Shown in pieces: positions 9,033 to 18,276 of a stretch of DNA of 64,000 nucleotides. The position numbers and the translations under genes are program-made. The notes beneath the pieces are model-generated. The model was given only the letters and a program-made list of their open reading frames with translations. It searched no databases and was not told where the DNA came from. The stretch comes from Prescottella defluvii (GTDB lineage Bacteria; Actinomycetota; Actinomycetes; Mycobacteriales; Mycobacteriaceae), in assembly GCF_000738775.1 (NCBI RefSeq), contig NZ_JPOC01000051.1:1-64000 (forward strand). Direction: 5' to 3'. How positions within the stretch are numbered: position 1 is the stretch's first letter; every line of letters starts with the position of its first letter.

Positions 9033-10469
9033 ATGTCGAACGTCGGCGCCTCCGGCCAGCCCTCGGCCGCTCACGCAGCCGTCGGACTGGCCGTGATGTT
9101 CTCGGCCGCAGCAGCACTGGGCGGTTTCCTGTTCGGCTACGACACCGCAGTGATCAACGGGGCGGTCGGGTCCATCCGGGACCGCTACGACATCGGCGCC
9201 GGCGCGACCGGCCTGTCGGTGTCGCTGACGCTGCTCGGCGCCGCGTTCGGCGCGTGGGTCGCCGGTAGCATCGCCGACCGGCTCGGCCGGATCCGGGTGA
9301 TGCGGATCGCGGCGGTGCTGTTCGTGATCGGCGCTCTCGGCTCCGCGTTTCCGTTCGGCATCGTCGACCTGACGCTGTGGCGGGTACTGGGCGGTGTCGC
9401 AGTCGGTTTCGCATCGGTGATCGCACCCGCCTACATCGCCGAGATCGCACCGGCCGCGATCCGCGGTCGCCTCGGCTCGATGTACCAGTTGGCGATCGTG
9501 CTCGGCATCGCGATCTCCCAACTCGTGAACTACGGGCTGTCGTCCGCGGCCGGCGGCGGACGCGGCGAACTGCTGGGCATCGAGGCGTGGCAGTGGATGC
9601 TCGCGATCGAGGCGGTGCCGGCGCTGCTCTACCTCGTGATGACCTTCACGATCCCCGAATCGCCGCGGCACCTCGTGCGATGCGGTCACGAGGACACCGC
9701 CCGCACGATCATCGGCGAACTCGAGGGTGGCGACGAGGAGGCCGTCACACGCCGGATCGAGGAGATCCGGCAGTCCCTCGGCGCCGAACGCGCCCGGGTC
9801 GGGGTACGGGCATTGTTCTCGAAGACAACGGGTGTCGCCGCGCTCGTGTGGGTGGGCATCGCGTTGGCCGCGCTGCAACAGTTCGTCGGTATCAACGTGA
9901 TCTTCTACTACTCGAGCACGCTGTGGCAGGCCGTCGGCTTCGGCGAGGATCGCTCGCTTCTCATCAGCGTCGTGAGCGCGCTGGTCAACATCGTCGGCAC
10001 GTTCGTCGCGATCGCCGTGATCGATCGCATCGGGCGCCGCCCGCTGCTCCTCGTCGGCTCGGTCGGCATGGCCGCCTCCCTCACGACCGCCGCGGTGTGT
10101 TTCCATTCGGCAACGGTCACCACGAACGACATCGGCGAATCGGTGGCCACCCTGACGGGAGCCAACGGGACTGTCGCACTCGTCGCCGCCAACGCGTTCG
10201 TGTTCTTCTTCGCGCTCTCGTGGGGACCGGTGGTGTGGGTCCTCATCAGCGAACTGTTCCCCAACCGGGTCCGCGCGGCGGCCGTCGGCATCGCGACGGC
10301 CGCCAACTGGGTCGCCAACTTCCTGGTGTCGGCGACGTTCCCGTCCCTCGCGGACTGGAACCTGTCGCTCACGTACGGCGGCTACGCCGTGATGTCGCTG
10401 CTCTCGATCATCGTGGTCGCCAAGTTCGTGACCGAGACCCGCGGCCGAACCCTCGAGCAGGCCGGCTGA
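9033..10469 (+). CDS. MFS sugar porter
   Basis: 478 residues of the sugar porter subfamily (GalP/XylE/GlcP relatives), with 12 predicted transmembrane helices. Diagnostic runs are GFLFGYDTAVINGA in helix 1, DRLGRIRVM after helix 2, PESPRHLV at the end of the first half, QQFVGINVIFYYS in helix 7 and GPVVWVLISELFPNRVR near helix 10. It imports a hexose or pentose, probably by proton symport; the substrate is not evident. ATG at 9033 is preferred (GGGAGGA six bases upstream); ATG at 9018 is possible. It is divergent from the Rhs operon and ends three bases from the convergent pentapeptide gene, with no room for a separate terminator. Confidence 0.9.
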   Translation: MSNVGASGQPSAAHAAVGLAVMFSAAAALGGFLFGYDTAVINGAVGSIRDRYDIGAGATGLSVSLTLLGAAFGAWVAGSIADRLGRIRVMRIAAVLFVIGALGSAFPFGIVDLTLWRVLGGVAVGFASVIAPAYIAEIAPAAIRGRLGSMYQLAIVLGIAISQLVNYGLSSAAGGGRGELLGIEAWQWMLAIEAVPALLYLVMTFTIPESPRHLVRCGHEDTARTIIGELEGGDEEAVTRRIEEIRQSLGAERARVGVRALFSKTTGVAALVWVGIALAALQQFVGINVIFYYSSTLWQAVGFGEDRSLLISVVSALVNIVGTFVAIAVIDRIGRRPLLLVGSVGMAASLTTAAVCFHSATVTTNDIGESVATLTGANGTVALVAANAFVFFFALSWGPVVWVLISELFPNRVRAAAVGIATAANWVANFLVSATFPSLADWNLSLTYGGYAVMSLLSIIVVAKFVTETRGRTLEQAG

Positions 10470-10472
10470 GCG

Positions 10473-11276
10473 CTACCAGTGAGCCGGTCGGGTCAACGCC
10501 GCCGGAAGCCTCGTCTGCGCGTCGCCCCGCGCGGCACCGATCTGGAAGCGGGTGAGGAACAGCGCCTCCGACAGGTCGGTGCCCCGCACGTCCGCGCCCC
10601 GCAGATCGGCACCGATCACGTCGGCCATCCGCAGATCCGCGTTCCGCAGATCCGCACCGATCAGCCAGGCGCCACGCAGATTCGCGCCGCGCAGATCCTT
10701 GCGGGCCAGCTTCGCACCCATCAGATCCGCACCCCGGTGATTGCGGGGACGTCCGGGCGCCCCGGCACGGACCCGCTCACTGACCTGTAGAAGCACGGCG
10801 TTGACCTTGTCGCGGTGCGCGGCGACATCGACGCCCGCGAGTACCTGCGGCGCACTGTCGGTCAACAGCACCGTCTCGTCCCGCAGCGCCGTCAACTCCG
10901 ACCGAAGTGGCGCCGCGGCCCGGATCCGCAGCGACTCCTCCAGATACCACAGCAGCTCGTGCAGCTGCCGCTGCACCGGGAACACGTCGAACATCGATTG
11001 CGCGCTGTCCGGGGCGTCCCGCCAACTGCGACCACCGAACGTCCCCTGCGACACCTTCTGTCCGGCGCCGAAACAGTCGTACACGGTGCAGCCGGCGAAC
11101 CCCGAGGTACGCAACTCCGTGTGGATGCCGCACCGGAAGTCGTCAAGGAGGTTCCGGCACGGCGTCCCCCCCGCCTTGTCGACGGCGAAGTCCGCCGACC
11201 TCGCGAACGGCAATGCGACGCAGCACAATCCGAAGCACTGCCCGCAATCTGCGGACAGCTCAGTCAATTCCGGCAC
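10473..11276 (-). CDS. Pentapeptide-repeat protein with Cys-rich N-terminus
   Basis: 267 residues. The C-terminal third holds about ten tandem A(D/N)LXX pentapeptides (GADLMGAKLARKDLRGANLR and onward), which fold as a right-handed quadrilateral beta-helix. The N-terminus carries a Cys cluster CGQCFGLCC and further Cys at C-N-L-L, FRCG and GCTVYDCFG, reminiscent of a metal or Fe-S site. The start is taken as GTG at 11276 with GGAAGGA upstream; the longer open frame runs antisense-like into dxs. It follows dxs on the same strand (71-bp gap) and may be cotranscribed. Function is unknown; related proteins are common in actinobacteria. Confidence 0.75.
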   Translation of the reverse strand: MPELTELSADCGQCFGLCCVALPFARSADFAVDKAGGTPCRNLLDDFRCGIHTELRTSGFAGCTVYDCFGAGQKVSQGTFGGRSWRDAPDSAQSMFDVFPVQRQLHELLWYLEESLRIRAAAPLRSELTALRDETVLLTDSAPQVLAGVDVAAHRDKVNAVLLQVSERVRAGAPGRPRNHRGADLMGAKLARKDLRGANLRGAWLIGADLRNADLRMADVIGADLRGADVRGTDLSEALFLTRFQIGAARGDAQTRLPAALTRPAHW

Positions 11277-11347
11277 CCGAACCGAGTCCTTCCGACACAG
11301 TGGACGATTCCCCGAATCGTCGCAGACGACCGGCACGTGGAAAAGAT

Positions 11348-13318
11348 CTACCCGACGGCCGGATCGGACTTGTCGAGTCCCTTCCCGTTGAGAGCCTTCT
11401 TGTCGACGCCGACTGCCGGCGCACCGTCGATCCTCGCCCGATCCAGCCCCACGACCCAGCCGGTGACCTGGCGGGTGACATCCTGTGCGGTCAGACCGAG
11501 CTCGCTGTGGATCTGATCGCGGGAGGCGTGGTCGAGGAACTGCTGAGGCACACCCAGATCCCGGCACGGAACGTCGACGCCGGCCGCGCGCAACGCCGCC
11601 GACACAGTGGCACCGATGCCACCGTGCAGTCCGTTGTCCTCGATGGTGACGACCATCCGGAAATTCTCGGCCAGCTTGATCAGTGATTCGGGGACCGGCA
11701 GGACCCAGCGCGGGTCGATCACAGCGGCCGAGATTCCGTGCCGGTTCAAGCGTTCGGCGACGTCCAGAGCCAGCCCGGCGAACGAACCGACCGCCACGAG
11801 CAACACGTCACCGCGATCGTCCTCGGGCATCTGCAGGACGTCGACGACACCGTCGAGTCGGCGCACGGCGGGAACGTCGTCGCCGACGGCCCCCTTGGGG
11901 AACCGGATCACCGTCGGCCCGTCGTCGATCGCGAGGGCCTCCTGCAGTTCCTCGCGCAGCGTTGCGGCGTCGCGGGGCGCAGCGACCCGGATGCCCGGGA
12001 CGATGCCCAGCAACGACAGGTCCCACATGCCGTTGTGGCTCGCCCCGTCCACGCCGGTGATACCCGACCGGTCCAGCACGATCGTGACGGGCTGCTTCAG
12101 CAGCGCGACATCCATCAGCAACTGGTCGAACGCACGGTTGAGGAACGTCGAGTAGATCGCGACGACGGGATGCATGCCGCCGAGCGCGAGACCGGCAGCC
12201 GACGTGACCGCGTGCTGCTCGGCGATACCGACGTCGAACATCCGCTCCGGGAAGCGGTCCCCGAACGCGGCCAGCCCGGTGGGGCCCGGCATCGCGGCGG
12301 TGATCGCCACGACGTCGTCGCGCTGCTCGGCCTGAGCGATGAGCTCCGCCGAGAACACCGACGTCCAGTCGGGGGCGGACGTCCCGCGGGAGCGACCGGT
12401 GAGCGGGTCGATCACGCCGGTGGCGTGCATCTGGTCGGCGACGTGGTTCTCGGCGGGCGCGTAGCCCATGCCCTTCCGGGTGACGGCGTGCACGATGACC
12501 GGACCGCCGAAGGCCTTGGCCCGGCGCAGTGCGGACTCCATCGCCACCTCGTCGTGCCCGTCGACCGGACCGAGGTACTTGATCCCGAGGTCGGTGAACA
12601 TCACCTGCGGGCTCACCGCGTCCTTGAGACCGGCCTTCATCCCGTGCAGCAGCTGGTACGCGGCCCGCCCGACCCACGGCATCTTCTTCACCATGCGGCG
12701 ACCGTTGTCGAGGATCCGCTCGTAGCCGGGCTGCAGGCGCAGCGCGGCGAGATGGTCCGCGAGCCCGCCGATGGTCGGGGCGTAGGAGCGGCCGTTGTCG
12801 TTGACGACGATCACGACCGACCGGTCCCGGCCGGCCGCGATGTTGTTGAGGGCTTCCCAGCACATCCCGCCGGTGAGCGCGCCGTCCCCGACGACCGCCA
12901 CGACATGACGGTGCTGCCCGGACAACTCGAACGCCTTCGCGAGGCCGTCCGCGTAGGACAACGCGGCGGACGCGTGCGACGACTCCACCCAGTCGTGCTC
13001 GCTCTCGGCGCGGCACGGATAACCCGACAGACCCCCCTGCTTGCGCAGGGAGTCGAACTCGTCCTTACGGCCGGTCAGGATCTTGTGGACGTAGGCCTGG
13101 TGGCCGGTGTCGAAGATGATCGGGTCGGCAGGCGAATCGAACACCCGGTGCAACGCGAGCGTCAACTCGACGACACCGAGGTTGGGGCCGAGGTGACCGC
13201 CGGTGGCGGACACCTTCTGCACCAGGAACTCGCGGATCTCCGCGGCGAGTTCCTTCATCTCCTCCGGATCGAGCTGACGCAGGTCGTCAGGCGTCTGGAT
13301 ACGGGCAAGGACACCCAA
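11348..13318 (-). CDS. dxs: 1-deoxy-D-xylulose-5-phosphate synthase
   Basis: 656 residues. Thiamine-diphosphate enzyme that condenses pyruvate and glyceraldehyde 3-phosphate to DXP, the entry step of the MEP isoprenoid pathway; cytosolic homodimer. The N-terminus has [19 protein letters not shown], the ThDP motif begins GDGALTGGM, and the middle domain has [15 protein letters not shown] and [10 protein letters not shown]. The likely start is TTG at 13318 (Leu-Gly-Val-Leu-Ala-Arg-Ile), with GGAGGGA eight to nine bases upstream; in-frame starts up to 13345 give a few extra residues. Length is close to M. tuberculosis Dxs1. The pentapeptide gene follows. Confidence 0.95.
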   Translation of the reverse strand: MGVLARIQTPDDLRQLDPEEMKELAAEIREFLVQKVSATGGHLGPNLGVVELTLALHRVFDSPADPIIFDTGHQAYVHKILTGRKDEFDSLRKQGGLSGYPCRAESEHDWVESSHASAALSYADGLAKAFELSGQHRHVVAVVGDGALTGGMCWEALNNIAAGRDRSVVIVVNDNGRSYAPTIGGLADHLAALRLQPGYERILDNGRRMVKKMPWVGRAAYQLLHGMKAGLKDAVSPQVMFTDLGIKYLGPVDGHDEVAMESALRRAKAFGGPVIVHAVTRKGMGYAPAENHVADQMHATGVIDPLTGRSRGTSAPDWTSVFSAELIAQAEQRDDVVAITAAMPGPTGLAAFGDRFPERMFDVGIAEQHAVTSAAGLALGGMHPVVAIYSTFLNRAFDQLLMDVALLKQPVTIVLDRSGITGVDGASHNGMWDLSLLGIVPGIRVAAPRDAATLREELQEALAIDDGPTVIRFPKGAVGDDVPAVRRLDGVVDVLQMPEDDRGDVLLVAVGSFAGLALDVAERLNRHGISAAVIDPRWVLPVPESLIKLAENFRMVVTIEDNGLHGGIGATVSAALRAAGVDVPCRDLGVPQQFLDHASRDQIHSELGLTAQDVTRQVTGWVVGLDRARIDGAPAVGVDKKALNGKGLDKSDPAVG

Positions 13319-13474
13319 CGAGATCGCTCCCTCCAGCATGTTCACGGGCTGTCACTCGACAGCCCGCCAAGTCTACGGAGCTGCCGAACACGAAGCCGCT
13401 CGGCATCGGATCCGACCGCGCCGCGCGTGCTCGAATACACATCCCGGACTGTTCGCTCATCCTACTGTTGCTCC

Positions 13475-15298
13475 ATGGGCAACGTGGTCGACGACTTCAT
13501 CACCCGGGTGTACGACGTGGTCCGGGCCGATCAGGGCGGCAATGTGGCCGACTACATCCCCGAGCTCGCCGCGGCGATACCCGATCGGTTCGGGATCGCC
13601 GTCGCGACGTCCGACGGGCATGTCTACGAGGTCGGCGACTGCGATGTCGAGTTCACCATCCAGTCCATCTCCAAACCGTTCACGTACGCGCTGGCGCTCG
13701 CCGACCGGGGCATCGACGCCGTCGGCGAGAAGATCGACGTGGAGCCGTCCGGCGAGGCGTTCAACGAGATCAGCCTCGACCCCGACACCGAACGGCCGCG
13801 CAATCCGATGATCAACGCGGGCGCCATCACGTCCGCGTCGCTGGTCGCGGGCTCCGATCCGGTCGAACGGTTCGAGCGGATCCGGCAGCTCTACTCGCGT
13901 TGCGCGGGGCGGGAACTGACGCTCGACGAGGCCGTGTACGCGTCCGAGGCCCGTACCGGGCACCGCAACCGCGCGATTGGCTACATGCTGCGTTCGTTCG
14001 GCGTCATCACCGGCGACCCCGACGAGGCCGTCGACCTGTACTTCCGGCAGTGTTCGATCGACGTCACCTGCCGCGATCTCGCGATGATGGCCGCGACCCT
14101 CGCGAACAACGGCGTCAACCCGCTGACCCGGGACCGTGTCCTCAACCCCGCCCTCGTCGAGCGGGTCCTCAGCGTGATGACCACGTGTGGGATGTACGAC
14201 GCCGCCGGCGAGTGGGTCACCGAGGTGGGGATGCCCGCCAAGAGCGGTGTCGGCGGCGGCGTCCTCGCGGTGCTGCCCGGACAGCTGGGTATCGCCGTCT
14301 TCTCACCCCGCCTCGACCGACACGGCAACAGTGTCCGCGGCGTGGAGGCCTGCCGGGCACTGTCCCGGGACCTGGAGTTGCACTTCCTGCACGTCACCCG
14401 GGCCGCGCGCTCGTCGATCCGGGCCCGCTACGACGTCGGCTCGGCGCCGTCACGCACCCGCCGCACCGACGCCGAACGGGCCACTCTCGACGCCGTCGGC
14501 CGCCGCGCGCGCATCTACGAACTGCACGGCGACCTCCTGTTCACCGGCGCCGAGACCGCCGTTCGGGAGATCGACGCCGAACGCACCGACCTCGAGGCGG
14601 TCGTCGTCGATGTGCGCCGCGTCGACGAGGTCAGCGGGATCGCCCGTCGGATGATCGAGTCGCTGCGGGCCGACCTCGCCGACAGTGGGTGCCGCAGCGC
14701 ACTGGTCGACCCGGAGGGTCACTTCGGGCACACCCTGTCCAGCCTCGCACCCGACGATCCCGTCGGACGGGTGTTCGCCGACCTGGACTCGGCCACCCAG
14801 TGGTGCGAGGAGGTACTGCTCGACGCGCACTGCCGCAGCGGCCGTCAACCCGACTCGATCACCCTCGAGCAGCACCCACTGCTGGCCGAACTCACCGCCG
14901 ACCAGTTCGAACGTTTCACCGACGAACTCGAATCGCGGACGGCCGTGCGCGGTGACGTGATCGCCCGACGCGGCGATCCTGCCACCGGCATCTTCCTGAT
15001 CCTGTCCGGCCGCGCGAGCAGGACCGTCACGTCGACGGACGGCACGGTCCACCGGATCACGACGCTGTCGGCCGGGATGACCTTCGGGGAGATGTCGACG
15101 CTGCTGGGCTCGACCTTCCTCGACGACGTCCGCGCCGACACCACCGTGACCCTCGCGATGCTGCCGCGGGACAATCTCGCTCGGTTGACGGCTCGCGCGC
15201 CCGCGATCAAGTCGGCACTGCTCGAGCGACTCGCCACAGTCGCGTACGGCCAACTCGAGACGGTGCTGCGCACCTTCGAACAGCACGGGAGCCCGTGA
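13475..15298 (+). CDS. glsA: Glutaminase A fused to STAS and cyclic-nucleotide-type domains
   Basis: 607 residues in three parts. Residues 1-~305 are a serine-dependent glutaminase (L-Gln to Glu + NH3), with catalytic S64-x-x-K67 in SISKPF and the NPMINAGAI and SGVGGG signatures. Residues ~345-450 are a STAS domain and ~475-600 a cNMP-binding fold (RRGDPATGIFLILSG). In the phosphate-binding cassette FGEM is followed by STFLDD where an Arg-Ser/Thr-Ala is usual, so cAMP binding is doubtful. ATG at 13475 has no Shine-Dalgarno but a TACTGT box at 13463-13468, six bases upstream, indicating a leaderless transcript. Upstream in-frame codons run antisense to dxs. Plain glutaminases are about 310 residues long. 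Confidence 0.93.
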   Translation: MGNVVDDFITRVYDVVRADQGGNVADYIPELAAAIPDRFGIAVATSDGHVYEVGDCDVEFTIQSISKPFTYALALADRGIDAVGEKIDVEPSGEAFNEISLDPDTERPRNPMINAGAITSASLVAGSDPVERFERIRQLYSRCAGRELTLDEAVYASEARTGHRNRAIGYMLRSFGVITGDPDEAVDLYFRQCSIDVTCRDLAMMAATLANNGVNPLTRDRVLNPALVERVLSVMTTCGMYDAAGEWVTEVGMPAKSGVGGGVLAVLPGQLGIAVFSPRLDRHGNSVRGVEACRALSRDLELHFLHVTRAARSSIRARYDVGSAPSRTRRTDAERATLDAVGRRARIYELHGDLLFTGAETAVREIDAERTDLEAVVVDVRRVDEVSGIARRMIESLRADLADSGCRSALVDPEGHFGHTLSSLAPDDPVGRVFADLDSATQWCEEVLLDAHCRSGRQPDSITLEQHPLLAELTADQFERFTDELESRTAVRGDVIARRGDPATGIFLILSGRASRTVTSTDGTVHRITTLSAGMTFGEMSTLLGSTFLDDVRADTTVTLAMLPRDNLARLTARAPAIKSALLERLATVAYGQLETVLRTFEQHGSP

Positions 15299-15313
15299 CC
15301 CGGGCCGTTCGCA

Positions 15314-16210
15314 TCAGTTCTGGGGTCGGTCCCGGAGGTCGGTCGTCGTGACCACCGGCATGGTCCGCGCCGGACCGCCGAAGAAGAACCTGCGGACGGT
15401 GAACCGTCCCAGATCGGGGTCGTACGGACGGTACGCGAGGTAGGCACCGAGGTGGGTGAACCAGTGCAGGCGCAGCATCCGCCGATGCTGCGGGGTCATC
15501 GCACCGTGCCGTTCCAACGTCTTGATGCCGGCGTCGATGTACCGGGAGAACTCGAACGGCGGCGTCAACGCCCGGCGCGGCGACACGTCCGCCCGCATCT
15601 GCGTCAACTGCACGATGCCGATGCCCTCCGCACCGATGCACAACGCCAGGTCGGCGTCCTCGTGGACGTCCCGGTCGGCGCTGACCGCGCCCCGCACACG
15701 GTCCCACGTCGACTTCCGCACCGCCATGTTCGCGCCGTGCAGGTTCCGGATCCGCTGCTCACCGCCGAGGATCCCCTTCCGCACGAGCCGATCGACGTAC
15801 CAGCTCTTCAACCCGCGGTACGGCGAGTCGTACGAATTGCTCAGCCCCGTCACGGCGCCGATGTCACCGGTGTCGGGCCGGCCGAAGTAGTCCAGCATCG
15901 AACGCGCCCAGTCCGGCGCGACGCGGGTGTCCGCATCGATCCGCCCCACGATGTCACCCGTCGCCGCATCGAATCCGGCGTCACGCGCATACACGGTGCC
16001 GGCCCTCGGTTCCCGGATCAGCCGCACGACGGGATGGCGGGAGGCATACTCTTCGACGATCTCGGCGGTCCGGTCGGTCGAGTTGTTGTCGACCACGACG
16101 ATCTCGTGCAGATCCCGCTCCTGCGCGAGCAGGGACACGAGGCAGGCACCGATGTAGGTTTCTTCGTTGTAGGCGGGAACGACGACGGTCAATCTCAGCG
16201 CAGTGTCCAC
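15314..16210 (-). CDS. Family 2 glycosyltransferase
   Basis: 298 residues. GT-A fold transferase: [18 protein letters not shown] at the N-terminus binds the nucleotide sugar, [10 protein letters not shown] follows, the DxD-type metal site is RIDADTRV, and HEDADLALC is the acceptor/base region. There are no clear membrane helices, so it probably acts at the cytoplasmic face on a lipid or envelope glycan acceptor that cannot be named. The start is GTG at 16210, with AGGA at nine bases; longer frames reach 16294. It is divergent from the ABC exporter and convergent with glsA (15-bp gap). Confidence 0.88.
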   Translation of the reverse strand: MDTALRLTVVVPAYNEETYIGACLVSLLAQERDLHEIVVVDNNSTDRTAEIVEEYASRHPVVRLIREPRAGTVYARDAGFDAATGDIVGRIDADTRVAPDWARSMLDYFGRPDTGDIGAVTGLSNSYDSPYRGLKSWYVDRLVRKGILGGEQRIRNLHGANMAVRKSTWDRVRGAVSADRDVHEDADLALCIGAEGIGIVQLTQMRADVSPRRALTPPFEFSRYIDAGIKTLERHGAMTPQHRRMLRLHWFTHLGAYLAYRPYDPDLGRFTVRRFFFGGPARTMPVVTTTDLRDRPQN

Positions 16211-16372
16211 ACCTCTCGTCCTACCCGACGAACGCCTCACGCGCGAACCGGACATTGCACGCCGCAGGTCGCAAAAAGTGATTGCGCCCAGCACACCGGA
16301 TCCGCCAGGCTTGGGTCGACGATCCGATTTCTACGTCCACCATCCGCGCACGACGCAGACCCCGAGGACCAG

Positions 16373-17362
16373 ATGATCCCTGACAACTCCCTGGCCATCG
16401 AAACGCACGGCTTGATCAAGAGATTCGGCTCGAACGTCGCGGTCGCCGGCGTCGACCTCGCCGTCCCGACGGGCGGCGTGTACGGCGTGCTCGGCCCCAA
16501 CGGTGCAGGTAAGACGACCACGATCCGAATGCTGGCGACGCTGCTGCCGCTCGACGGCGGATCGGCCCGCGTCCTGGGGCACGACGTCGCGGCCGAAGCC
16601 GAGACCGTGCGCAGCAAGGTCTCCCTCACCGGCCAGTTCGCGTCGCTCGACGAGGACCTGACCGGCGCCGAGAACCTCGTCCTGCTCGGTCGCCTCTACG
16701 GATACTCGCGCGCCGCGGCGCGGTCCCGGTGCGACCAGTTGCTCGACGCGTTCGGCCTCGAGGACGCCGGAGGTCGCCAGGTGAAGACCTATTCGGGCGG
16801 CATGCGGCGGCGCCTCGACATCGCGGCCAGCATCATCGTGACACCCGAACTGATCTTCCTGGACGAACCCACCACCGGGCTCGATCCCCGCAGCCGCAAC
16901 CAGGTGTGGGAGATCGTCCGCGCATTGGTTGCCGGCGGCACCACCGTGCTGCTCACCACGCAGTACCTCGACGAGGCCGACCAGCTCGCCGACCGTATCG
17001 CCGTCATCGACCACGGCAGGGTGATCGCGGAGGGCACCACCGGCGAACTCAAGGCGTCGGTGGGATCCGGGGCCCTGCACGTGCGGGTCGCGGAACCGGC
17101 CCGGCGTCCCGAGGCCGCGACCATCCTCGAACCAGTTCTCGGGGTGCCCGTGAGCCTCGAATCCGACCCTGCGGCACTGACCGCGCGGATCGACGACCCG
17201 CAGCGGGTGGCCCGGGCACTCGCGGCGCTCGACGACGCGAATCTCGCCGTCACCACATTCGCCCTCGGCCAACCCAGCCTCGACGAGGTCTTCCTGGCCC
17301 TGACCGGCCACGGCGCCGAGAACCCCGCCGACACCGACATGATCGAGGAGAGCGCGTCATGA
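16373..17362 (+). CDS. DrrA-type ABC exporter ATPase
   Basis: 329 residues. The ATP-binding subunit has Walker [11 protein letters not shown], signature [10 protein letters not shown], Walker [14 protein letters not shown] and the switch His region. The ~100-residue C-terminal extension is the daunorubicin-resistance ATPase type. It powers export by the permease encoded next, whose ATG overlaps this stop (ATGA), so the two are translationally coupled. Start at ATG 16373 after CCGAGGACC. The substrate may be a drug, a glycolipid or another hydrophobic molecule. The divergent glycosyltransferase raises, but does not prove, a link with envelope export. Confidence 0.92.
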   Translation: MIPDNSLAIETHGLIKRFGSNVAVAGVDLAVPTGGVYGVLGPNGAGKTTTIRMLATLLPLDGGSARVLGHDVAAEAETVRSKVSLTGQFASLDEDLTGAENLVLLGRLYGYSRAAARSRCDQLLDAFGLEDAGGRQVKTYSGGMRRRLDIAASIIVTPELIFLDEPTTGLDPRSRNQVWEIVRALVAGGTTVLLTTQYLDEADQLADRIAVIDHGRVIAEGTTGELKASVGSGALHVRVAEPARRPEAATILEPVLGVPVSLESDPAALTARIDDPQRVARALAALDDANLAVTTFALGQPSLDEVFLALTGHGAENPADTDMIEESAS

Positions 17363-18189
17363 CCGACACCATCACCACCTCGGCGCAGGCGGTCGGCAAC
17401 GTCCTGCAGATGGCGGGCCCCCGGCCCGCGCGGCCCAACGGACTGTCGACGTCGCTGTCCTTCGGATGGCGAGCGCTGCTCAAGATCAAGCACGTTCCGG
17501 AGCAACTCTTCGACGTCACCATGTTCCCGGTGATGTTCACGCTGATGTTCACGTTCCTGTTCGGTGGCGCGCTCGCCGGCTCCACGGACGCCTACGTGCA
17601 GTTCCTGATTCCCGGCATCCTGGTGCAGACCGTCGTGATGATCACGATGTACACCGGGCTGACCCTGAACAAGGACATCGAGAAGGGCGTGTTCGACCGC
17701 TTCCGCTCACTGCCGATCTGGCGGCCGTCACCGCTCGTCGGCGCCCTGTTCGGCGACATCGTGCGCTACACGATCGCATCGGTGATCGTGCTGATCCTCG
17801 GTCTGATCCTGGGTTTCCGGCCCGCGGGCGGAGTCGTGGGCGTCGTCGCGTCGGTGCTGCTGCTGTTGCTGTTCTCGTTCAGCCTGTCGTGGGTGTGGAC
17901 GATGTTCGCGATGCTGATGCGGACCGAGCAGGCCGTGATGGGCGTGTCGATGTTCATCCTGTTCCCGCTCACCTTCGCGAGCAACATCTTCGTCGACCCG
18001 TCGACGATGCCGGGCTGGCTGCAGGCGTTCGTCGACGTCAATCCGATCAGCTACCTCGTGACGACCCTTCGAGCGTTCTGCGCGGGCTCGTTCGAGTTCG
18101 GTCAGCTGTCCGTCGTGCTGCTCTGGTGTGCCGGCTTCATCGTCGTGTTCGGTCCGCTGACGATGCGGCTGTACAACCGCAAGACCTAG
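17359..18189 (+). CDS. DrrB-type ABC exporter permease
   Basis: 276 residues with six predicted transmembrane helices, an ABC-2 type permease. Typical features are [22 protein letters not shown] in helix 1, the FLIPGILVQ segment, [13 protein letters not shown] in the cytoplasmic loop and [12 protein letters not shown] before the last helix. It pairs with the upstream ATPase to form the exporter; a homodimer of each subunit is the usual assembly. The gene ends 22 bases before a perfect GC hairpin that terminates the operon and also lies at the end of the convergent MFS gene. Confidence 0.92.
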   Translation: MTDTITTSAQAVGNVLQMAGPRPARPNGLSTSLSFGWRALLKIKHVPEQLFDVTMFPVMFTLMFTFLFGGALAGSTDAYVQFLIPGILVQTVVMITMYTGLTLNKDIEKGVFDRFRSLPIWRPSPLVGALFGDIVRYTIASVIVLILGLILGFRPAGGVVGVVASVLLLLLFSFSLSWVWTMFAMLMRTEQAVMGVSMFILFPLTFASNIFVDPSTMPGWLQAFVDVNPISYLVTTLRAFCAGSFEFGQLSVVLLWCAGFIVVFGPLTMRLYNRKT

Positions 18190-18211
18190 GGGACCCCGCT
18201 CCCGAAACGGC

Positions 18212-18246
18212 GTCAGGCCCGCAACCGACACGGTTGCGGGCCTGAC
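18212..18246. terminator. Bidirectional hairpin terminator
   Basis: Perfect 15-bp inverted repeat (arms 18212-18226 and 18232-18246, five-base loop) between the convergent drrB-like and MFS genes. There is no T-tract, as is common in actinobacteria. Confidence 0.8.
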
Positions 18247-18276
18247 GCTTCACTTGGGCAGCTACGCCTTCGGGTC

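Noticed and set aside
8907..10106. Long minus-strand extension upstream of the SseB-like gene
   Set aside because: Antisense shadow of the sugar-porter gene, low-complexity Asp/Arg/His sequence.
11738..13474. N-terminal 579 codons upstream and in frame with glsA
   Set aside because: Antisense to dxs; composition is non-protein-like. The real glutaminase begins at ATG 13475 with a leaderless promoter.
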